NCBI RefSeq assembly: GCF_016714285.1
Contig: NZ_JADJNN010000010.1
Location: 248,001 to 312,000 of the forward strand
DNA from: Nannocystis sp.
GTDB taxonomy: Bacteria; Myxococcota_A; Polyangia; Nannocystales; Nannocystaceae
DNA: 64,000 bases
Direction of reading: 5' to 3'
A model generated the notes under the pieces. That model was not told the DNA's origin, did no database searches, and saw only the letters and a program-made list of their open reading frames with translations. Both the position numbers and the translations under genes were made by a program. This document shows positions 24,042-32,192 of this stretch, one piece after another (within the stretch, counting starts at the first letter, position 1; each line of letters opens with the position of its first letter).

Positions 24042-24590
24042 ATGACTGTCCAGCCATTCGCACGCATCCTCGTCCCCATCGACTTTCAGCCGGCGACCGA
24101 CGAGCAGATCGCGGCCGGGCACGCGGTGTTGGTGCAGCAGCAGTACATCGACTACGCGTCGGCGTCGCTGCGCAGCATCGCCCTGGCGGCGGGGTTGGCC
24201 AAGCTGAGCGGGGCTCGCATCGTGCTGTTGCACGTGACGCCGCCGCTGGCCTACAGCTCGATGTACACCGGGAGCCTGACGGTGGGCTTGTCGCAGCAGG
24301 TGATGGCGGAGGTGCACAAGGCGGCGCACGACACCTCGATCGCGGCGCTGCAGGTGGTGGCAGATCGGTACTGTGCGGGGATCGAGGTCGAGCTGGTGGC
24401 GCGGCCGGGTGTGGCGCTGAGCGTGATCCTCGGTGAGGCGGAGCTTCGCGAGGTCGACCTGATCGTGCTGGCGGCGAGCGGGCGCAGCCGGGTGGCTCGC
24501 TTCTTCGTCGGCAGCACGGCCGACCGCATCATCCGCGAGGCGAGCTGCCCGGTGTTGGTCGTGCCGGCGCAGGTTTCGACGCCGGCGTGA
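24042..24590 (+). CDS. Universal stress protein UspA family
   Basis: The 182-residue protein begins with the usual strand FARILVPIDFQP and ends with the nucleotide-binding region ASGRSRVARFFVGSTADRII and the terminal strand CPVLVVPA. In the ATP-binding G-x2-G-x9-G-S/T pattern the first glycine is Ala here, so nucleotide binding may be weak. About 25 extra residues are inserted after the first strand (ATDEQIAAGHAVLVQQQYID). The last 62 bp overlap the end of the convergent lipoprotein gene. Confidence 0.88.
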   Translation: MTVQPFARILVPIDFQPATDEQIAAGHAVLVQQQYIDYASASLRSIALAAGLAKLSGARIVLLHVTPPLAYSSMYTGSLTVGLSQQVMAEVHKAAHDTSIAALQVVADRYCAGIEVELVARPGVALSVILGEAELREVDLIVLAASGRSRVARFFVGSTADRIIREASCPVLVVPAQVSTPA

Positions 24591-25800
24591 GCGCGGCTGG
24601 TTTGGCGGGCTCGTCGGCGGTGGCTGTACACTCGCGGACGCCGAGCGCCTGCTGGTAGGCGCAGTTCCAGTGGACGAGGTCGTCGCTCAGGCGCTTGATC
24701 TCGACTTCGTCGACGCCGGCGTCGACGGCCTCGACGAAGGCGGTCCAGCTGGCCACGTGGGCGTCGGCGTCGAACTTCTGATCGGCCAGGCGGGCGCGCA
24801 TGCCGGGCAGGAGGACGCGGGCGTAGCTGGCGCCCTCCTGGGCGCTGGCGATGCCGGCGGGGGTGCCGAGGAGCTTGGCGGTCAGGGCGTCGCTGCAGTA
24901 CTTGCGGGTGCGCTTGGCGAGGGCGACGTCGACCTCGCGGAGCACGGCGGCGGGGTCGATCGCGGTGGGGTCGCCGGCGAGGTGGGCGGCGACGATCGCG
25001 ATGCCGGGGGTGTTCTTGTCCTGCAGGCGGTCGCGCAGCATGTCGAAGAGGCCGAGCGCGTGGCGGGCCGCGAGCGGGTCCTTGTTGTCGCGGGCGCGGG
25101 TGGCGGCCGCGCCGAGCTCGCGGTGGACCACGCGGTACCAGGTCTTCTCGATGGTCTGGTGGGCGGGGAGGAGGGCGCGCTCGTCGATGGGGTCGGCGGC
25201 GAGGGCGACGTTGCCGACGGTGAAGGCGGCGTCGATGATGTCGACGGCGGTGGCGTCGTCGCGGGCTGTCTCGGAGGACAGCTCGTTGCTGCGTTGCTGG
25301 AGGGCGAGGCCGAGCTGGCGGAGGTCCTGGGCCCAGACGCAGCGGGCGGCGGCCCAGGCCGCGGCGCGCTTGTTGCGGTCCTTGTCGTCGACGGCGAGCT
25401 TGAGGTTGTGGCGCATCCACTGGGCGAGGGCGCCGTGGATCGCGGACTGCACGGCGACCGGGGCGGTGGGGTCGGTGGCGGCGAGGAGGGTGGTGATGGC
25501 GACGTCGTCCTCGCGCTTGGTCGCGGCGTCGCTGGCCTGGACGAGCGCCTGCAGGGCGGTCTTGGTGTAGGCGCTGCGCAGGGCGGACAGCTCGGTCGCG
25601 GTGCGGACGGCGTTGAGGTAGACGACCGCGGCGCCGCAGCGGGGGTCGTCAGCGCCGGGCGCGGGCGGGGTGAGCTGGGGGGGCGGGAGCGGGGCGGGTG
25701 CTGGCTTGGTGGCGGTGGTCGGGGCGGGCTGCGGGGTTTGGGGCTCGTAGCAGGCGGTCACGAGCAGGGCGGCGAGCAGCGGCGCGAGCGTGCGGGGCAT
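24529..25800 (-). CDS. Helical lipoprotein, function unknown
   Basis: The 423-residue protein starts MPRTLAPLLAALLVTAC, a clear lipoprotein signal, followed by a Pro/Ala/Thr linker (about 20-55). The rest is alpha-helical with evenly spaced alanines and arginines (AIHGALAQWMRHNLKLAVDD) and a few cysteines. The last 21 codons are read from the strand opposite the universal stress protein gene, which explains their Pro/Ser-rich composition and suggests a recent C-terminal extension by loss of a stop. No family is recognised. Confidence 0.65.
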   Translation of the reverse strand: MPRTLAPLLAALLVTACYEPQTPQPAPTTATKPAPAPLPPPQLTPPAPGADDPRCGAAVVYLNAVRTATELSALRSAYTKTALQALVQASDAATKREDDVAITTLLAATDPTAPVAVQSAIHGALAQWMRHNLKLAVDDKDRNKRAAAWAAARCVWAQDLRQLGLALQQRSNELSSETARDDATAVDIIDAAFTVGNVALAADPIDERALLPAHQTIEKTWYRVVHRELGAAATRARDNKDPLAARHALGLFDMLRDRLQDKNTPGIAIVAAHLAGDPTAIDPAAVLREVDVALAKRTRKYCSDALTAKLLGTPAGIASAQEGASYARVLLPGMRARLADQKFDADAHVASWTAFVEAVDAGVDEVEIKRLSDDLVHWNCAYQQALGVRECTATADEPAKPAALTPASKPAPARPTPGSSPRG

Positions 25801-25892
25801 GCTGCAGGCTAACACGCGGGCCGCGGGTCGCGGATCGCGGCGCGGGGGCTGGTGGTGGGCCCTGGGGCGCGTCTTGCTCGCGGACTCGCGGC

Positions 25893-26882
25893 TCAGGGTG
25901 GCGTGCGCAGCAGGACCTCTCGCAGCGGGCGACGGGGCTGGGGCGGGAGGTCGCCGCCGTGACCGATGCGGAGGGCGAGCTGGGCGAAGCCTGGCGTTTG
26001 GGGCAGGTCCTCGAGGACAGCTGCTTCCTCGGCGACGGCGAAGCGATCGCTTGCGCGGGCGAGCGGGCCGTGGAGGAAGGACGCCTGGAGGTGGTCGACG
26101 CGGCCGCGCAGGAGCACGCGGATGAGCGCCTCGCCGGCGCGCAGCCAGGCGCCGGGGTCGTCGTCGCGGGTGACGATCAGGGCGAGCAGGGGGCTGCCCT
26201 CGGCGATCGCGTCGCCGCGCGCGGGGCTGCCGGTGATGGTGGCGAAGGGCTCGGGGCCGGGCTCGGGCCAGGCGGTGCGCTCGCGCTGGTGGGCCGGGTC
26301 GGCGGCGTCGCGGGCGAGGGCCGCTTCGACGCGGGCGGCGAGGGCCGAGCGCTGGTTGATGTGGCGCAGGGGCAGGAGCTCGGCACCTGTCTCTCGGGCC
26401 ATATCGCAGAGGCGCGCGAGCAGGGGCTCGCGGACCGGGCGGGCGGCGAATGGTGGGCGATGGGTGCGGCGCTTGGCGGCGGCCTGCAGCAGCCAGGTCT
26501 GCTCGGGGGTCGGGGCGACGGAGCCGGTGAGGGTGACGCGGGCGAGCAGGTCGGGGTGGTCACCGGGGAGGAGTTGGCTGTGTTCAGCGAGGCCGAGGGC
26601 GCGGAGGGCGACGCGGAGCAGGCCGAGGGCGGCGCCGCCGGCGATGATGCGTTGCTGGCCGTCGGGGTCGCGGGTGGTGAGGCCGCGGGTGGGGTCGGTG
26701 AAGAGCAGGACCTGGTCGGCCTGGAGGAGGAGGCGCCAGGGCTGGGTGTTGGCGGGTGAGGGGGCGGTGAGGGCGGCGTGGAGGGCGAAGCGGAGGCGCA
26801 GCTCGGGGTCGGCGTCGATCGCGGGGGGGTGGGCGAGGGCGCTCCAGGGGTCGATCGAGGTGTCCTCTGGGACAGCTTGCAC
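25893..26882 (-). CDS. Acg-like nitroreductase family protein
   Basis: The 329-residue protein has the FMN-binding start of the Acg-type nitroreductases (ALTAPSPANTQPWRLLLQAD), the central RRTHRPPFAARPV segment and the late LPQTPGFAQLALRIG. This family shows a duplicated nitroreductase fold and often appears in stress regulons; activity is not certain. The only usable start is GTG at 26882, just after an in-frame TAA, and its first codons are in the 28-bp direct repeat at 26875-26968, so the true N terminus is uncertain. Confidence 0.7.
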   Translation of the reverse strand: MQAVPEDTSIDPWSALAHPPAIDADPELRLRFALHAALTAPSPANTQPWRLLLQADQVLLFTDPTRGLTTRDPDGQQRIIAGGAALGLLRVALRALGLAEHSQLLPGDHPDLLARVTLTGSVAPTPEQTWLLQAAAKRRTHRPPFAARPVREPLLARLCDMARETGAELLPLRHINQRSALAARVEAALARDAADPAHQRERTAWPEPGPEPFATITGSPARGDAIAEGSPLLALIVTRDDDPGAWLRAGEALIRVLLRGRVDHLQASFLHGPLARASDRFAVAEEAAVLEDLPQTPGFAQLALRIGHGGDLPPQPRRPLREVLLRTPP

Positions 26883-26968
26883 GGGGATGGCCTTTGGGAC
26901 AGGTTACACGGTGACGGCGTGGGCGGCTGGCCCTGGGACGGCTTGCACGGGGATGGCCTTTGGGACAG
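26875..26968. repeat. Direct 28-bp repeats with CTGTCC-type half-sites
   Basis: The 28-bp unit starting GCTTGCACGGGGATGG and ending GGGACAG is found at 26875-26902 and, identically, at 26941-26968. Between them is a related partial copy (GCTGGCCCTGGGACGG). The arms GGGACAG are those of the dispersed palindrome. The block fills the gap between the nitroreductase start and the stop of the gene upstream. Confidence 0.85.
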
Positions 26969-26969
26969 T

Positions 26970-28697
26970 TCAGGGGCCGAGGCGGGCGAGCTCGCGGGTG
27001 AAGATCTGGCGGCAGATGGCGATCGCGCAGGCGCTGGTGGCCTCGACGCCGAAGAAGGAGAGGCTCTTGGAGAGCAGGCTCTGGCGGCGCGAGTAGGGGG
27101 TGTCGGAGGCGTAGTGGAGGATGCCGATGTCGAAGGGGGTGTTGACCGAGAGGTGGACGATCTCGTCGTTGGGGTAGCGCTGGGGGTTGACGAGCTCGTA
27201 GGCGGCGGAGAGGTAGGGGCCGGCCTCCATCTCGAGGACGGTGTAGCCCTCGCGGTAGAAGACGCTCATGTACTCGCGGTTCTGCAGGAAGGCGCCGCGG
27301 ACGGTGAGGGCCTTTTGTTGGTCGAAGACGGAGGCGACCTCGAGGTGGGGCTGGATGTCGGCGGCGGCGAAGCAGTTGCGAAACAGGTAGGTGTTGCGCG
27401 AGTGCTCGTCCTGGACGACGGTGGAGATCATGACGTCGCCGACGCGGGCGTTGAGGCTGGCGGCCTTGCCCATGATGTAGAGGCCGCGGACCTCGCCGCA
27501 GCCCTGGCCGATGCGCGACAGGTGGTGGTAGGCGGCCATGCCGAGCGGGTAGTCGATGTTGATGATGACGGCGTCGCTGGCCCGCAGGCGCTCGAGGCCG
27601 GGCATCTGCAGGCGGGGGTCGAGGCGCTCGGGGATCAGGCGCGAGAGGGCGAAGATCTGGGCGTTGACGTCGATCTTGCCGGGGACGTCGATCGAGCGGA
27701 TGCCGCTCTCGGCCTCGTAGGCCTGGATCTCGGCGAGGCGGGCCTGGGTCTGGGCGGGGTCGTCGTGGAGGAAGGCGCGCAGGAGGTAGTAGCTGAGGTT
27801 GCAGATCGCGGGCTCGCGGCCGCTGGCGATCGCGGCGAGCAGCGGGGCGGCGAGGCCCTCGGGGTCGCGGCGCTGGGCGAAGGCGATGATGCCGTCGCGG
27901 TTGGCCTTCGCGTAGCCGCCGAGCATGTTGAGCAGGGAGTGGGTGTTGGAGGAGACGAAGTAGATCGGTGGGCGGCGCGGGGCGGTCTCGCGGAGGTAGG
28001 CCGGCTCGATGTCGGACCACCAGCGCTGTGAGGCGCGCTGGTACTGCGAGTAGGAGCCGCTGAGGACGCGGAGCGAGAGGTCGCAGGGGCGGGCGCAGAT
28101 GGCCTGGAGGCCGCGGATCCAGTCGCGGTCGAGGGCGGCGCAGAGGGTGCGGGCGGCGTCGACGTCGATGCCGAGGATCGGCGCCAGCTCGGCGGCGTCG
28201 AGCGTGGGTGGCGGGCCGTCGCTGGCGAGCAGGCGGCGGGCCAGCTCGGTGTCGGCGAGCAGGACGTGCAGCTGGTTCCAGACGATCTGGTAGGCGGTGA
28301 CGATCGGGACGATGTCGTCGATGTCGCTGGTGCTGGAGATGAAGGCGCCGAGCAGGTCGCCGCCGTTGAAGCGCAGGGGCCTGCGACGGCCGCGGGTCTG
28401 GACGCGCTCCCAGGTGCGGATCTCGAGGCCGGCGGCCTCGAAGCTCTCGTGCGACTGGCCGAGCACGATGCGGCGCACCTGCGGCATGCAGGCGGGCAGG
28501 CGGGCGGCGCTGTAGGCGAAGGCGGCGACGTCGGGGGTGCCCGAGAGGGCGCCGGCGTGCAGGCTCGAGTCGCTGAAGCTGTGGGCCTCCTCGAAGGCCC
28601 GGACGCGCACCTCGCCGCTGCTGCGCAGGAGCGAGTAGTAGGTGCGGATGTAGAGGTCGATCTCGTCGCTGGTGGTGCGGGGGCGCTGGCGGTCCAT
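26970..28697 (-). CDS. Protein with nucleoside-phosphorylase-like C-terminal domain
   Basis: The 575-residue protein has an unfamiliar N-terminal half (helical, about 1-290). From about residue 370 it resembles nucleoside phosphorylases and AMP nucleosidases: ASDAVIINIDYPLGMAAYHH, then YIMGKAASLNARVGDVMI with the G-K-A-G-like turn, and TVLEMEAGPYLSA, which corresponds to the E/D-M-E active-site loop. It may belong to DUF6909, which I recall from Myxococcota, but I am not certain. A role in base or nucleoside salvage is inferred. Its stop codon adjoins the repeat block at 26875-26968. Confidence 0.65.
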   Translation of the reverse strand: MDRQRPRTTSDEIDLYIRTYYSLLRSSGEVRVRAFEEAHSFSDSSLHAGALSGTPDVAAFAYSAARLPACMPQVRRIVLGQSHESFEAAGLEIRTWERVQTRGRRRPLRFNGGDLLGAFISSTSDIDDIVPIVTAYQIVWNQLHVLLADTELARRLLASDGPPPTLDAAELAPILGIDVDAARTLCAALDRDWIRGLQAICARPCDLSLRVLSGSYSQYQRASQRWWSDIEPAYLRETAPRRPPIYFVSSNTHSLLNMLGGYAKANRDGIIAFAQRRDPEGLAAPLLAAIASGREPAICNLSYYLLRAFLHDDPAQTQARLAEIQAYEAESGIRSIDVPGKIDVNAQIFALSRLIPERLDPRLQMPGLERLRASDAVIINIDYPLGMAAYHHLSRIGQGCGEVRGLYIMGKAASLNARVGDVMISTVVQDEHSRNTYLFRNCFAAADIQPHLEVASVFDQQKALTVRGAFLQNREYMSVFYREGYTVLEMEAGPYLSAAYELVNPQRYPNDEIVHLSVNTPFDIGILHYASDTPYSRRQSLLSKSLSFFGVEATSACAIAICRQIFTRELARLGP

Positions 28698-28789
28698 GGG
28701 TGCTCGTGGTGCGCCCGGTCGGCGCGGCCGGAGGCTAACACGGGCGGAGAGCGCGGCGGATCGGGCGTACGAGGGCGGGCGAGGGGTTC

Positions 28790-28838
28790 GTCGCAGCGGA
28801 CGCGCCAGCTGGCGCGTAGGGCAGCATGAGGGTGTGCG
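28790..28838. repeat. Degenerate copy of the 3' end of the GH114-like gene
   Basis: This 49-bp stretch repeats the last 55 bp or so of the gene that ends at 28854 (28856-28910), with a deletion of about 12-15 bp in the middle. Read on the minus strand it contains ACCCTCATGCTGCCCTACG and CAGCTGGCGCGTCCGCTGCG, matching the gene end that encodes TLMLPYELDGSWRVSCD. It has no coding role. Confidence 0.8.
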
Positions 28839-28853
28839 TGCGCGGGCGGGAGG

Positions 28854-29924
28854 TCAGTCGCAGCTGACGCGCCAGCTGCCGTCGAGCTCGTAGGGCAGCA
28901 TGAGGGTGCGCAGGTTCTCGCCCTTGGCCTGCGGGCACAGCGGGTCGACCATGGCCTGGGCGTCGCTCTCGTCGCCGGGGTACTCGACGTTGAAGACGGG
29001 CTTGCCCTGGTCGGTGAAGGGGGCGAGCTGACCGCACTCGTCGTACTCGTGGCATTGTTCATTGAGCTCGAAGTCGAAGTAGTCGACGAGCTCGGGGACC
29101 TGGTCGCCGGCGTTCTTGAGGCCGACGGTGAGCCCGCGCAGGTGGGCCTGGTTGGCGATCCATCGGTTGTAGGCGAGCTGGTCGTCGCTGGTGAGCGGGT
29201 AGCCGGAGTCTTGCAGCCAGCCGTCCATGTTGTCGGGGTCGACGCCGTCGCAGCCGGCCGTGACGGCGCGGTCGAGGCGGCCGCGCATGACCGACCACAC
29301 CGAGGGGTGGCGGATGTCGAGCCAGACCTCGCCGGGCCAGCCGTCCAGCGGCTTGCCGAGGGCGGCGGGGTCGAGGTCGTTGTAGTCGGGGCGCCAGTCC
29401 TCGCCCGACCCGGCGGAGAAGTAGCAGATGACCTTGCGGCCCTCGCCCTGGAGGGCGTCGATGGTGGCCTTTGGGGCGTCGAAGAGGTCGATGTCGTAGA
29501 GGTCGGCGGCGTAGCTGGTGACGATGTCGCCGGTGAGCTGGAGCTGCCAGGTGGTGGTGATGCCGGGGTGCCACCAGTCGCCGTCGATCACCGGCGGGGC
29601 GTTGGGGTCGGGGTCGGTGTCGGGGATGTCGCCGGTGGTCGCGGGTGTGTCGGTGGTGGCGTCGGTCGCCGGGGTGTCGGTGGTGGCGTTGGAGGTGGCT
29701 TCGGTGGTCGTGGCGGCGGTTGCGACGGTGGTGGTGACGGGCGCGTCGGTGGTGGCGCTGGTGGGGGTGTCGCTGGTGGTCTCGCCGCCGCTCACCTCGG
29801 TGACGGTGCTGGCCTCGCTGTTCGCGGTGGCGCCGGTCGGCGCGGTCGGGCTGGTGCTCGTGGATTCGCCGTTGTCGCCGCAGGCGAGGGCGAGGATGGG
29901 CAGGAGGAGGCTGAGGCGTTGCAT
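28854..29924 (-). CDS. GH114-like lipoprotein (endo-alpha-1,4-polygalactosaminidase family)
   Basis: The 356-residue lipoprotein has a short signal with lipobox ILALAC, a 90-residue Thr/Ser/Ala linker, and a TIM-barrel domain of the GH114 type from about residue 110. Diagnostic segments are WWHPGITTTWQLQLTG at the start, KVICYFSAGSGEDWRPD, WLDIRHPSVWSVMRGRLD, CDGVDPDNMDGW and VGLKNAGDQVPELV. The family cleaves galactosaminoglycans of exopolysaccharides, so the protein may process extracellular matrix or biofilm polymer at the cell surface. The domain is complete. Confidence 0.85.
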   Translation of the reverse strand: MQRLSLLLPILALACGDNGESTSTSPTAPTGATANSEASTVTEVSGGETTSDTPTSATTDAPVTTTVATAATTTEATSNATTDTPATDATTDTPATTGDIPDTDPDPNAPPVIDGDWWHPGITTTWQLQLTGDIVTSYAADLYDIDLFDAPKATIDALQGEGRKVICYFSAGSGEDWRPDYNDLDPAALGKPLDGWPGEVWLDIRHPSVWSVMRGRLDRAVTAGCDGVDPDNMDGWLQDSGYPLTSDDQLAYNRWIANQAHLRGLTVGLKNAGDQVPELVDYFDFELNEQCHEYDECGQLAPFTDQGKPVFNVEYPGDESDAQAMVDPLCPQAKGENLRTLMLPYELDGSWRVSCD

Positions 29925-29963
29925 GGGCGAGGCTGGGTGCGGAAGGGATGGAGGTTGACGGGC

Positions 29964-30722
29964 TCAGTGCCAGTGCTTGCCCTTGCCCTTGCCCTTGCCC
30001 CAGTGCTTGCCCTTGCCCTTCCAGTGCTTGGTCTCGAAGATGATGACGGGCGGGGGGGCGACCTCGTAGACGTACACGCCGACGTAGGCCGGGCGCGAGA
30101 CGGCGAACAGCCAGCCGTAGAAGGGGCTGGAGTCGACGACGACGATGGTCTCGCCCTTGACCTCGATGGGGACCACGTAGTCGTAGACGATGGTCTCGTG
30201 GCCGACGACGACGGGGGCGTAGACCGCCTTGACGACCAGCTGGTTGCTGGTCTTGTCGGTGGTGAAGTCGATCGTGGCGATGACCACGGCCGCGTCCTTG
30301 TTCTTCGTCGACGACGGGATCGCCCGCAGCTCGAACACGACGACGTCAGCCGCGCCGCGGACCTCGAGGACCTGGATCTTGTCGACCTTGCCGTCGCCGT
30401 CGATGTCGACGTTGTTGATCTTCTCCTTGGGGTCGTTGATCTGCTTCTCGAGCGCGGGGGCGTCCTTGACCTTGCCCTTCTTGACCAGAAAGCTCACCGA
30501 CTCGAGGTCGAAGGCGTCGGGCTGGACCGTGGCCTTGCCGTCAACCTTGGCGGCGAGCGCGGTGTCGGGGGCGGTGGTGGTCTTTTCACTGGCGTCAGCG
30601 CCGGCGGCTGCCTCGACGGCCACGGGGGCCGCGGCCTCTTCCGCGGCGATCTTCGAGTTAACGGCGACGGCGGCGTCGCAGGCGGACAGGGCGACGAGCA
30701 GGCTCAGGGACAGGTACTTCAT
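29964..30722 (-). CDS. Lipoprotein with His/Trp-Lys-Gly tail
   Basis: The 252-residue protein has a lipoprotein signal (MKYLSLSLLVALSAC), an acidic linker, one EF-hand-like loop (DIDGDGKVDKI, residues about 102-112), several beta strands in the range 120-225 (VVVFELRAIP, YVGVYVYEVAPPPVIIF), and a tail of GKGK units flanked by HW (KHWKGKGKHWGKGKGKGKHWH). The tail is encoded by short tandem DNA repeats. Calcium binding by the loop is plausible. No family is recognised. Confidence 0.7.
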   Translation of the reverse strand: MKYLSLSLLVALSACDAAVAVNSKIAAEEAAAPVAVEAAAGADASEKTTTAPDTALAAKVDGKATVQPDAFDLESVSFLVKKGKVKDAPALEKQINDPKEKINNVDIDGDGKVDKIQVLEVRGAADVVVFELRAIPSSTKNKDAAVVIATIDFTTDKTSNQLVVKAVYAPVVVGHETIVYDYVVPIEVKGETIVVVDSSPFYGWLFAVSRPAYVGVYVYEVAPPPVIIFETKHWKGKGKHWGKGKGKGKHWH

Positions 30723-30887
30723 GCGGGGTCTCCAGCGCGGGGGCTCTGCTTGGAGCGAGCGAGGGCGAGGGTTTCCAAGCAGCGCCGCCAGTGTGGCCGG
30801 GGCTGCGGCGGGGGTAAAGCGGAATGGGCGTGGGCTTGCGACCCCAGCCGTGGGTGCGCGAGCGGGTCGAGGCGACGGAGGGCGGGG

Positions 30888-30983
30888 GAGCTCGAGCGCT
30901 GGGCCGACCGTCTGTTGCTGGCGCGCAGCCTCGACGAGGTGTTCGCCGCGGTGGTGTCAGTCGAGGCGGCGCAGGATCAGTGA
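30888..30983 (+). pseudogene. Possible remnant of a DUF4351/Rpn-type C terminus
   Basis: On the plus strand, inside the gap behind the EF-hand-like lipoprotein gene, one frame reads ELERWADRLLLARSLDEVFA before a stop at 30981. This resembles the common end of Rpn-like/DUF4351 proteins. No start codon, ribosome-binding site or upstream domain is present, and the end overlaps the ketosynthase gene on the other strand, so it is at most a fragment. Confidence 0.3.
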
Positions 30984-32192
30984 GGTGTTCACGCCGCCGA
31001 AGGCGAAGTTGTTGCTCATGATCGTGTCGATGCGGGCGCGGCGGAGCTCGCGGATGTAGTCGAGGTCGGCGCAGCGGGGGTCTAGCTGCTCGAGGTTGCG
31101 GGTCGGGGCGAGGAATTCGTCCTGCAGCATGGCGAGGCTGAAGACCGCCTCGATGGCTCCGCAGGCGCCCATGGTGTGGCCGGTGAAGCTCTTGTTCGAG
31201 GAGATCGGGATGGCGCGCTCGAAGATCGCCCGGGTCGCGCTGGCCTCGGCGATGTCGCCGATGTCGGTGGCGGTGCCGTGGGCGTTGACGTAGTCGACCT
31301 CGGACGGGCGCATGTCGGCGTCGCGCAGGCCGAGGGCCATGGCGCCGCGCATGCCCGACTCGGACGGGGCGGTGATGTGGAGGCCGTCGCAGTTGGTGCC
31401 GAAGCCGACGATCTCCGCGAGGATCTGCGCGCCGCGGGCCCGGGCGCGTTCGAGGCTCTCGAGGATCAGGGTGCCGGCGCCCTCGCCGACGACCAGGCCG
31501 TCGCGTTTGACGTCGAAGGGCCGCGGGCTGCGATCGGGCTCTTTATTAAAATTCGCCGAGGTGGCGAACATGAGGTCGAAGGTGACGGCGGTGGTGAAGT
31601 GCATCTCGTCGGCGCCGCCGGCGATCATGACCTCCTGCAGGCCGTACTTGATCGACTCGTAGGCGTAGCCGATCGCCTGGGCGCCGCTGGTGCAGGCGGA
31701 GTTGGTGGGGATGATGCGGCCGCGGATGGCGAAGAACTGGGCCAGGTTGGCGGCGCAGGTGTGGGCCATGAAGCGCAGGAAGCTGGTGCTCTGCAGGCCG
31801 CGCATGTTCATGTGGGCGAACAGGGTGGTGCAGAAGTCGGCGAGGGCGGCGGAGGAGCCGGAGGTGGAGCCGTAGGCCAGGCCGGTGCGCCCGTCGCCGA
31901 GGATCTCGTCGCCCTGCAGGCCGGCCATCGCCAGCGCCTGCTCGGTGGCGTGGGTGGCGAGGAGGGCGACGCGGCCCATGGTGCGGGTCTGCTTGCGGTG
32001 CCAGCGGTGCTCGAGGTCGAGGCCCTGGACGACGCCGCCGAGGCGGGTGCGCAGGTCGCCGATCGCGTCCCACTCGGGCATGGTGACGATGCCGTGGCGA
32101 CCTGTCTGGAGGGACAGGCTGACCTCGGCGAGCGAGTGGCCGATCGGCGAGGCGACGCCGGCTCCGGTGATGACGACGCGGCGTGGGGTCAC
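30957..32192 (-). CDS. Beta-ketoacyl-ACP synthase (FabF-like)
   Basis: The 411-residue ketosynthase has the catalytic triad: Cys in TNSACTSGAQAIGYAYE, first His in NAHGTATDIGD, second His in SNKSFTGHTMGACG. It condenses acyl units with malonyl groups carried on an ACP. It begins with GTG inside the stop of the dehydratase gene (GTGA overlap), so the two are translationally coupled. Together with the ACP, two dehydratases and a flavin halogenase it resembles the core of aryl-polyene or dialkylresorcinol-type pigment clusters, though ketoreductase and acyltransferase are not in the window. A palindrome copy (32101-32118) falls in the codons for SLSLQTG near the N terminus without changing the usual length. 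Confidence 0.92.
   Translation of the reverse strand: MTPRRVVITGAGVASPIGHSLAEVSLSLQTGRHGIVTMPEWDAIGDLRTRLGGVVQGLDLEHRWHRKQTRTMGRVALLATHATEQALAMAGLQGDEILGDGRTGLAYGSTSGSSAALADFCTTLFAHMNMRGLQSTSFLRFMAHTCAANLAQFFAIRGRIIPTNSACTSGAQAIGYAYESIKYGLQEVMIAGGADEMHFTTAVTFDLMFATSANFNKEPDRSPRPFDVKRDGLVVGEGAGTLILESLERARARGAQILAEIVGFGTNCDGLHITAPSESGMRGAMALGLRDADMRPSEVDYVNAHGTATDIGDIAEASATRAIFERAIPISSNKSFTGHTMGACGAIEAVFSLAMLQDEFLAPTRNLEQLDPRCADLDYIRELRRARIDTIMSNNFAFGGVNTSLILRRLD

Noticed and set aside
30888..30983. A functional DUF4351/Rpn gene on the plus strand
   Set aside because: Only the last ~20 residues are recognisable; no start, ribosome-binding site or nuclease domain is present, so it is listed only as a possible fragment.
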